From positions 1 through 11,528 of the forward strand of contig JACQCN010000364.1 of the NCBI GenBank assembly GCA_016201575.1: a stretch of DNA of 11,528 nucleotides. The letters run 5' to 3'. The number at the start of each line of letters is the position of its first letter. The first letter of the stretch is position 1. The notes under the pieces are model-generated. The model was not told where the DNA came from, made no database searches, and saw only the letters and a list, made by a program, of their open reading frames with translations. The position numbers and the translations under genes were made by a program. This stretch comes from Candidatus Rokuibacteriota bacterium. GTDB lineage: Bacteria; Methylomirabilota; Methylomirabilia; Rokubacteriales; CSP1-6. Of the stretch, positions 7,054 through 11,528 are shown in pieces.

Positions 7054-7062
7054 ATTCTATCA
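7054..7062 (-). promoter_or_regulatory. Candidate extended -10 promoter for the tRNA cluster
   Basis: The minus strand reads TGATAGAAT, an extended -10 element (TG-n-TAGAAT) 14 bases from the tRNA-Gly 5' end, so transcription would start with a leader of about 7 nt. I see no good -35 box, as is common for extended -10 promoters. It lies in the short gap between the tRNA-Gly gene and the end of the upstream protein gene. Confidence 0.45.
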
Positions 7063-7074
7063 CAGCCCCGCGCG

Positions 7075-7752
7075 TCACTTCGACAGGCAGTACAGCAGCC
7101 GGTAGAGGCCGAACACCGCGTCGGGGCCGGCCCCCTGGCGGGCCAGCTCGTCGGGGCCGAGGAACTCCCGCACGGCGACGTCCGCAGGCTGAGTGCCGCC
7201 CGCCTCCGCCAGCACGATCCAGCGCGCGACCTCGTCCTCCTGCGGGCGGAGCCGCCGCTCCTGCGTGGGCACCCGCGTCGCCGACTCGTCCGCCTCGCAG
7301 AAGTGCACGCCCACCACGCACGGGTGACCGGCGAGCGCGGGGAGGGCCTTGTCCACGAGCCAGCTCCGCAGATCCGCCTCCCGCCCCTCGCGCGGCCCCA
7401 GTCGCACGGCGGCGAGCGAGCCCCCCACGCCCTGCCCCAGGCTCAGGACGACCCGGCAGGCCGAGCGGTTGTTGTTACGGAAGAGCGGCAGGGCCCGGCG
7501 CGACCACGCCGTCGGGTTGTCGAGCCGCTCGATGTACGGCCCACGCGCGAGGGTGTCGAGGCTCTCGGTCTCGTAGAGCGTGAAGTACCGGTGGCTGCCC
7601 GAGACGGCCAGGTAGCGGCGGCCGCGGAGGAAGCCCGGGACGCCCACGCGCTCGGGCACGTGCTCGTTGGTGTGCCAGTGGTCGAACTCGGCGTCGCCGC
7701 CGGGGGCGACGTCGTTCCAGATCGCCAGGACCGCGGTTCCCAGCAGACTCAC
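7075..7752 (-). CDS. EthD-like/DUF4286-type dimeric alpha/beta-barrel protein, function unknown
   Basis: This is a 225-residue protein. The N-terminal half opens GTAVLAIWNDVAPGGDAEFD and carries HWHTNEHVPERVGVPGFLRGRRYLA (25-49), the W/H-rich 'HW...EH.PER...PGF.R.RRY' pattern of EthD-like ferredoxin-fold proteins. YFTLYETES (56-64) follows as the next strand and helix start. The second half (about 100-222) could form a second, more diverged ferredoxin-like repeat ending in VFGLYRLLYCLS. Members of this superfamily act as small monooxygenases, lyases or binding proteins; nothing here fixes a reaction. The start is GTG with a weak AGAGGG site about 7 bases upstream. It is the last protein gene before the tRNA cluster, and repeat copy 3 fills most of the gap back to galT. 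Confidence 0.75.
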   Translation of the reverse strand: MSLLGTAVLAIWNDVAPGGDAEFDHWHTNEHVPERVGVPGFLRGRRYLAVSGSHRYFTLYETESLDTLARGPYIERLDNPTAWSRRALPLFRNNNRSACRVVLSLGQGVGGSLAAVRLGPREGREADLRSWLVDKALPALAGHPCVVGVHFCEADESATRVPTQERRLRPQEDEVARWIVLAEAGGTQPADVAVREFLGPDELARQGAGPDAVFGLYRLLYCLSK

Positions 7753-7789
7753 GGGACTGCCCTCTTCGCGCGAACGTGGGCCGATTGGT

Positions 7790-7855
7790 CGAGCGCCGGC
7801 TTTGCCGGCGCCATCCGGGGGGGAGGTTCGGAAGGGGGGCGGAGCCCCCCTCCGA
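7790..7855 (+). repeat. Two-hairpin intergenic repeat, copy 3
   Basis: The palindrome GCGCCGGC-TTT-GCCGGCGC is at 7793-7811. It is followed by GGGGGGAGGTTCGGAA and a second hairpin with stem GGGGGGC/GCCCCCC around GGA, closed further by TCGGA/TCCGA. The copy ends 6 bases before the galT stop codon on the opposite strand. It is oriented against the flanking genes. Confidence 0.85.
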
Positions 7856-7861
7856 GCAACC

Positions 7862-8854
7862 TCATGGCGCCTCCCGGAGGTGGCCGGCGCTGTCCTCGGG
7901 GCCCATGGGGTTGATGAAGAAGCCGCTGCCCCACTCGAAGCCCGCCACCTTCGTCAGCTTGGGGATGATCTCCAGGTGCCAGTGGAAGTGCGGAAGCCGC
8001 GAGTCGTGCAGCGGCGCCGTGTGGAGCATGAAGTTGTAGGGCGGCGTGTTCAGCACGCGGTTCATGCGCCCGAGGAACTCGCGCAGCGTCCGGGCGAGGC
8101 CGTGCAGGTCGTCGTACCCGCTCTCCTCGAACGAGGAGCGGTGCGCGCGCGGCATGATCCAGGTCTCGAAGGGGAAGCGCGGCGCGAACGGGGCCAGCAC
8201 GATGAAGCCGTTGTCCTCGAGGATCATGCGCCGCCCGCCCCGGTCCTGCCGGATGATGTCGCACCACACGCAGCGCTGCTTGAGGTCGTAGTAGCGCGCG
8301 CCGCCGTCCAGCTCCTCCTTGACCATGATGGGGATGATGGGGGTGGCGATGAGCTGGGAGTGCGGGTGCTCGAGGGAGGCGCCCGCCGCCTCGCCGTGGT
8401 TCTTGAAGATCAGGATGTACTCGAAGCGCGGGTCCTTCTTGAGGTCGAGCACGCGCTCGCGGCAGGCGAGGAGCGCGTCGGCGACGACCTCGGTGCCGAG
8501 CGTGGCCAGCGAGGCCTGGTGATCGGGGCTCTCGATCACCACCTCGTGGGCCCCGATGCCGTTCATGCGGTCGTAGAGCCCCTCGCCCGACGGCTCCAGC
8601 TCGCCCTCGATCCGGAGCGCCGGGAACTTGTTCGGCACCACCCGGTAGGTCCAGCCCGGGGTGTTCGGCGCCGTGTGGGGCGGGCGGCCGGCGAGCACCT
8701 CGGGCGGGGTCTTGTCCTCGTTGCCGGGACAGAACACGCAGTGGCCGCCCTTCGCCCGCACCGGCTCGGGGCCGAAGTCCGACGGCCGGCGGGCGCGCTC
8801 GGTCGAGATGATCACCCACCGGCCGACGACGGGATCCTTCCGGAGCTCAGGCAT
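7862..8854 (-). CDS. galT: Galactose-1-phosphate uridylyltransferase family (GalT)
   Basis: This is a 330-residue member of the HIT-superfamily GalT group. The active-site motif is SLEHPHSQ (160-167), with H165 the histidine that becomes nucleotidylated. First zinc site: C39 and C42 (CVFC), H103 (GAHEVVIES) and H163. A second CxxC, C195/C198 (CVWC), with downstream H238 and H289-H293 (HFHWHLEI), suggests a second zinc site as in plant GalT-like/ADP-glucose phosphorylase proteins, where E. coli GalT has an iron site. GalT transfers UMP between UDP-glucose and galactose-1-phosphate in the Leloir pathway, but the two-zinc relatives act on other sugar phosphates, so substrate is open. A GGAGG site precedes the ATG. 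The first 8 bases overlap the end of gpsA, so translation is probably coupled. No galE or galK is visible. Confidence 0.92.
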   Translation of the reverse strand: MPELRKDPVVGRWVIISTERARRPSDFGPEPVRAKGGHCVFCPGNEDKTPPEVLAGRPPHTAPNTPGWTYRVVPNKFPALRIEGELEPSGEGLYDRMNGIGAHEVVIESPDHQASLATLGTEVVADALLACRERVLDLKKDPRFEYILIFKNHGEAAGASLEHPHSQLIATPIIPIMVKEELDGGARYYDLKQRCVWCDIIRQDRGGRRMILEDNGFIVLAPFAPRFPFETWIMPRAHRSSFEESGYDDLHGLARTLREFLGRMNRVLNTPPYNFMLHTAPLHDSRLPHFHWHLEIIPKLTKVAGFEWGSGFFINPMGPEDSAGHLREAP

Positions 8855-9836
8855 CTTCCCTCCTCATTTCGCGGCCCAGGAGGTCCGCGAGCGCGTCGCG
8901 CGCTGGCTTGTCCTCGAACAGCACCGCCCCGACCTCGCGGCAGATCGGCATCGTCACGTCGACCCGCCGGGCGAGGGTGAGGGCGGAGGCGATCGTCCGC
9001 ACGCCTTCCGCGATCATCCGCGTCTCCGCCTCCACCTCGGCGCGCTTCCGCCCGGCCGCCACGGCCAGGCCGAGCGCGCGGTTGCGGGAAAGCGAGCCCG
9101 TGCACGTTAGCACGAGGTCGCCGATCCCGGCGAGCCCGGAGAACGTGAGCGGAGAGGCCCCCAGGGCGACGCCGAGCCGGCTGATCTCGGCGAGGCCGCG
9201 CGTGATCAGGGCCGCGCGCGCGTTCTCGCCGAGGCCCAGCCCGTCCGAGAGCCCGGTGGCGATCGCCATCACGTTCTTCAGCGCGCCGCCGATCTCGACG
9301 CCCACCACGTCGCGGTTGACGTACAGCCGGAACTCCCGCGCCCCCAGCCGCTGCTGGAGCGACCGGGCCACCTCGTCGTCCGCGCCCGCGATCACCGCGG
9401 CGGTGGGGCGGCCGAGCGCGACCTCGCGGGCGAAGGTCGGCCCGGAGAGCGCCGCCACCGGCGTCCGCGGGCAGGCCTCGGCGAGCAGCTCGGTCATGCG
9501 GACGTGGCGCACGGGGTCGAGCCCCTTGGTGGCGGAGACGACGGGCACGCCCGGCCGGAAGGCGGCGGCCGTGCTCTTGACGACGGCGCCGAAGAACTCC
9601 GACGGCACCGCCATGACGATCGTCTCGGCGCCGTCGATCGCGTCCTCGACGTGGCCCATCGGCGTCACCGGCTGGGGGAGCGCGATGCCGGGGAGGAACC
9701 AGGGGTTCTCGCGCCGCGCGCCGATCAGCTCGAGCAGCTCGGGCTCGCGCACCCAGAGGCGGACGGGCCGGCCGGCGCGGCCGAGGTGGACCGCGAGCGC
9801 CGTCCCCCAGCTCCCCGCGCCGATGATCGCGATCAT
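8847..9836 (-). CDS. gpsA: Glycerol-3-phosphate dehydrogenase [NAD(P)+]
   Basis: This 329-residue enzyme reduces dihydroxyacetone phosphate to sn-glycerol-3-phosphate, the backbone for phospholipids. The Rossmann motif is IIGAGSWGTALA (4-15). Other marks are SATKGLD with K104, SGPTFAREV (131-139), ALKN with the catalytic K187, and GIGDLVLTC (237-245). Length matches the family (about 330). The start is ATG 9834-9836, since GpsA proteins begin within a few residues of the GxGxxG motif; the frame stays open 90 codons further only because it runs through repeat copy 4. No Shine-Dalgarno sequence precedes this ATG: the repeat runs to within 3 bases of it. The gene ends overlapping the galT start by 8 bases. 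plsY, which uses its product, lies 160 bases upstream. Confidence 0.96.
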   Translation of the reverse strand: MIAIIGAGSWGTALAVHLGRAGRPVRLWVREPELLELIGARRENPWFLPGIALPQPVTPMGHVEDAIDGAETIVMAVPSEFFGAVVKSTAAAFRPGVPVVSATKGLDPVRHVRMTELLAEACPRTPVAALSGPTFAREVALGRPTAAVIAGADDEVARSLQQRLGAREFRLYVNRDVVGVEIGGALKNVMAIATGLSDGLGLGENARAALITRGLAEISRLGVALGASPLTFSGLAGIGDLVLTCTGSLSRNRALGLAVAAGRKRAEVEAETRMIAEGVRTIASALTLARRVDVTMPICREVGAVLFEDKPARDALADLLGREMRREDA

Positions 9837-9838
9837 CG

Positions 9839-9955
9839 CTCGGAAGGAGGCTCCGCCCCCCTTCCGAACCTCCCCCCGCCGGCAACTCGGAGGGGGGCTC
9901 CGCCCCCCTTCCGAACCTCCCCCCTTGGGGATCGCGCCGGCGGAGCCGGCGCTCG
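9839..9955 (-). repeat. Two-hairpin intergenic repeat, copy 4, with duplicated 3' module
   Basis: Read on the minus strand, the copy starts with GCGCCGGC-TCC-GCCGGCGC (9934-9952) and a G-rich spacer. It then has the second-hairpin module twice: 9886-9924 and 9839-9877. The two 39-base modules differ at only two positions (both A/G) and are separated by 8 bases. The last module ends 2 bases before the gpsA start codon. This is the only copy in the window oriented with, and directly upstream of, a downstream gene. Confidence 0.85.
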
Positions 9956-9996
9956 ACACATCACCAGGGCGAAGGAGGCGGAAGGCATGGAGGCGA

Positions 9997-10596
9997 TCAT
10001 GCCGAGGCGCGCTGGCCGAGGCGCCGCTCGGTGCCGCTGAGGAGGCGGGCGATGTTGTCGAGGTGGCGCACGACGATGATCGTGGCCACCACGGCGGCGG
10101 TGGCAACGAAGGCGCCGGGATAGCGCCAGAGGAGGGCGCCCACCGGCACCGACAGGGCGGCCAGGATCGAGCCGAGCGACACGTAGCGCGAGATCGCCAC
10201 GCTCAGGACCCACACGAGCGCGGCCGGGAGCGTGGCCAGCGGCACGAGGTTGAGGAAGGCGCCGAGCGCCGTGGCCACCCCCTTGCCGCCGCGGAAGCCG
10301 AGGTAGACCGGCCAGCAGTTGCCGACGACGGCGAGGACGCCGCAGGCGGCCAGGGCCGTCGTGTCGCCGTCGAGCACGGCGCGCCCGAAGGCGACGACGG
10401 CGTAGCCCTTGGCGACGTCGCCGAGGAGCGTGAGGACGCCCGGCAGCCGGCCGAGCGTGCGCAGCACGTTGGTGGCGCCGATGTTGCCGCTGCCGTGGCG
10501 CCGGATGTCCGTGCCCCCGAACGCCCGCGCGACCAGGAATCCGACGGGGATCGCGCCGATCAGGTACGCGCCCACCAGCGCCAGCCCCGTTCTCAT
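9997..10596 (-). CDS. plsY: Acyl-phosphate:glycerol-3-phosphate acyltransferase
   Basis: This 199-residue integral membrane enzyme transfers an acyl group from acyl-phosphate (made by PlsX, not in the window) to glycerol-3-phosphate, giving lysophosphatidic acid. The three conserved cytoplasmic blocks are present: GSGNIGATNVLR (35-46), D60-VAKGY (60-65) and GFRGGKGVAT (100-109). About five membrane helices are visible, the first at 3-24. The start is ATG 10594-10596, preceded by GAGAAGG at good spacing. The frame stays open 20 codons upstream into repeat sequence, but that extension is arginine/serine rich and unlike PlsY N-termini. It lies between pgsA and gpsA on the same strand, with repeats in both gaps, so its substrate supply and product use are encoded next door. 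Confidence 0.96.
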   Translation of the reverse strand: MRTGLALVGAYLIGAIPVGFLVARAFGGTDIRRHGSGNIGATNVLRTLGRLPGVLTLLGDVAKGYAVVAFGRAVLDGDTTALAACGVLAVVGNCWPVYLGFRGGKGVATALGAFLNLVPLATLPAALVWVLSVAISRYVSLGSILAALSVPVGALLWRYPGAFVATAAVVATIIVVRHLDNIARLLSGTERRLGQRASA

Positions 10597-10632
10597 CGGA
10601 CTACCTTCTCCCGCGACTGTGGACCCACCGTT

Positions 10633-10704
10633 CGAGCGCCGGCTTCGCCGGCGCAAGCCTTCGGGGGGAAGCTCGAAGGGGGAGGGCAGCCCCCCGTCGA
10701 CGAT
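10633..10704 (+). repeat. Two-hairpin intergenic repeat, copy 5
   Basis: The palindrome GCGCCGGC-TTC-GCCGGCGC is at 10636-10654. The second half carries GCTCGAAGGGGG...CCCCCGTCGACGAT, the same long subtype as copy 2 (72 bases, ending TCGACGA). It is in direct tandem with copy 6, with no spacer between them. Confidence 0.85.
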
Positions 10705-10770
10705 CGAGCGCCGGCTTCGCCGGCGCCCCCCACGGGGGGAGGTTGGGAAGGGGGGCGGAGCCCCCCTCCG
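10705..10770 (+). repeat. Two-hairpin intergenic repeat, copy 6
   Basis: The palindrome GCGCCGGC-TTC-GCCGGCGC is at 10708-10726. The second half is the short subtype seen in copy 3: GGGGGGAGGTTGGGAA, then GGGGGGC-GGA-GCCCCCC and TCCG (66 bases). Together copies 5 and 6 fill most of the 199-base gap between pgsA and plsY, antisense to both genes. Confidence 0.85.
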
Positions 10771-10779
10771 CGTATGCGT

Positions 10780-10794
10780 CCCCCTCCGAGGGGG
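10780..10794. other. Hairpin directly after the pgsA stop codon
   Basis: CCCCCTCCGAGGGGG is a 7-bp perfect palindrome around a single base, starting 1 base after the pgsA stop on the minus strand. There is no T-tract, so it may stabilise or pause the transcript rather than end it. It resembles the tail of a further, truncated repeat copy. Confidence 0.5.
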
Positions 10795-10795
10795 C

Positions 10796-11365
10796 TCACG
10801 ACCAGCGCTCCTCGTCGGGCACGATCGCCCGGTAGTCGGCCTTGCGGAAGAAGCGGTAGAAGTAGTCGGCGCCGGACACGACCGTCAGCACCACCGCCAC
10901 CCACAGGACGCCGGTGGCGACGGCGTGGAACGGCGCCGACTCGATCCCCTTCTCCACGATCAGCATGGTGATGGCCACGTACTGGCCCACCGTCTTCCCC
11001 TTGGCCAGACGCGAGGCGGGCACGATGACGCCGACGGTGGCCGCCACCGCCCGGAGCCCGCTCACCGCCAGCTCGCGGCCGATGATCACGACGACCATCC
11101 ACGCCGCCACCCGGTTGATCTGGAGCAGGGACACCAGCGCCGCCGCCACCAGGAGCTTGTCGGCCACCGGGTCGAGCATGGCGCCGAGCGTGGTGACCTG
11201 GTTGCGGCGCCGGGCGATGGCGCCGTCGAGCCAGTCGGTGACGGCGGCGAGCAGGAAGATCGCCGCCGCGATCAGCACGTTCACCCGCGACGACGAGATG
11301 AGGAAGACGATCAGCAGGGGGACGAGGACGATACGGGACAGCGTCAAGCCGATCGGCAGGTTCAC
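10796..11365 (-). CDS. pgsA: CDP-diacylglycerol--glycerol-3-phosphate 3-phosphatidyltransferase
   Basis: This 189-residue membrane enzyme makes phosphatidylglycerophosphate from CDP-diacylglycerol and glycerol-3-phosphate. The CDP-alcohol phosphotransferase signature D-x2-D-G-x2-A-R-x8-G-x3-D-x3-D is complete at D44, D47, G48, A51, R52, G61, D65 and D69. About five to six membrane helices are visible, and the N-terminus [11 protein letters not shown] is the usual amphipathic PgsA start (most have 'NLPNxLTxxRI'). The start is GTG, overlapping the argG stop as GTGA, so translation is probably coupled to argG. In E. coli pgsA lies directly ahead of the glyW-cysT-leuZ tRNA genes; here the same tRNA trio is on the same strand further downstream. 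Confidence 0.96.
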   Translation of the reverse strand: MNLPIGLTLSRIVLVPLLIVFLISSSRVNVLIAAAIFLLAAVTDWLDGAIARRRNQVTTLGAMLDPVADKLLVAAALVSLLQINRVAAWMVVVIIGRELAVSGLRAVAATVGVIVPASRLAKGKTVGQYVAITMLIVEKGIESAPFHAVATGVLWVAVVLTVVSGADYFYRFFRKADYRAIVPDEERWS

Positions 11366-11528
11366 GAGACGCCGCGGTCCCGCAGCGCCCGGATCTTCAG
11401 CCGGAGCGCGTTGAGGTTGATGAAGCCCTCGGCGTCGCGCTGGCGATACACCTGGTCGGCCTCGAAGGTCGCGAAGTCCGGCCGGTAGAGCGACTTCGGC
11501 GACCGGCGGCCCGCCACCGTGATCGACC
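11362..11528 (-). CDS. argG: Argininosuccinate synthase, C-terminal end (partial)
   Basis: Fifty-four codons and the TGA stop are present; the gene continues beyond the right edge. The peptide [20 protein letters not shown] followed by [20 protein letters not shown] is the characteristic ArgG C-terminus, a helix used in tetramer assembly. The enzyme joins citrulline and aspartate with ATP in arginine synthesis in the cytoplasm. The catalytic part is not in the window. Its stop overlaps the pgsA GTG start by four bases, placing argG at the head of, or within, the lipid gene run. Confidence 0.93.
   Translation of the reverse strand, partial: SITVAGRRSPKSLYRPDFATFEADQVYRQRDAEGFINLNALRLKIRALRDRGVS

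Noticed and set aside
9837..10106. A longer gpsA reading frame with 90 extra N-terminal codons
   Set aside because: The extension is a translation of repeat copy 4 and of the end of plsY in another frame (GS/GG/PPP-rich). GpsA proteins start just before GxGxxG. The frame is open only because the GC-rich repeat lacks stop codons.

Overview
The window is GC-rich bacterial chromosome with tightly packed genes, mostly on the minus strand. Nothing in it is phage, plasmid or a recognisable defence island. The gene set (three-gene proton-translocating transhydrogenase, PgsA/PlsY/GpsA lipid genes, GalT, CMD and alpha/beta-hydrolase enzymes, GTG starts, extreme G/C third positions) fits a soil or groundwater bacterium such as Candidatus Rokubacteria/Methylomirabilota or a deltaproteobacterial relative. 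That placement is inference from style, not from a marker gene.

Layout. Positions 1-599 (+): the tail of a zinc-type alcohol dehydrogenase, then a solitary PIN-domain (VapC-like) gene. Positions 600-851: a gene-free stretch filled by two inverted copies of a two-hairpin repeat. Positions 852-4975 (-): a 3-hydroxyacyl-CoA dehydrogenase, then pntAA-pntAB-pntB joined by 1-4 base overlaps, then a YnfA-family membrane protein. Positions 5101-5532 (-): an AhpD/CMD-like protein. Positions 5533-5835: a divergent promoter region. Positions 5836-6738 (+): an alpha/beta hydrolase. Positions 6759-7040 (-): three tRNA genes, Gly(GCC)-Cys(GCA)-UAA anticodon. Positions 7075-11528 (-): argG (3' end), pgsA, plsY, gpsA, galT and a dimeric alpha/beta-barrel protein of unknown function.

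How the genes work together. The right half is a probable single transcription direction in which PgsA (phosphatidylglycerophosphate synthesis), PlsY (first acylation of glycerol-3-phosphate) and GpsA (makes glycerol-3-phosphate) supply glycerophospholipid synthesis. ArgG and GalT are translationally coupled to its members. Downstream on the same strand lies the tRNA trio, so pgsA and a Gly-Cys-Leu tRNA cluster are neighbours as in the E. coli pgsA-glyW-cysT-leuZ region. In the left half the transhydrogenase would exchange NADH and NADP+ at the expense of the proton gradient. The acyl-CoA dehydrogenase upstream makes NADH, but a functional link is only suggested by position.

Two things stand out. 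(1) A family of 66-72 bp two-hairpin repeats occurs six times, only between genes, often ending within a few bases of a stop or start codon. (2) The UAA-anticodon tRNA has a leucine-like D arm and sits in the leuZ position, but it has a 5-nt variable region instead of the long arm expected of bacterial tRNA-Leu.
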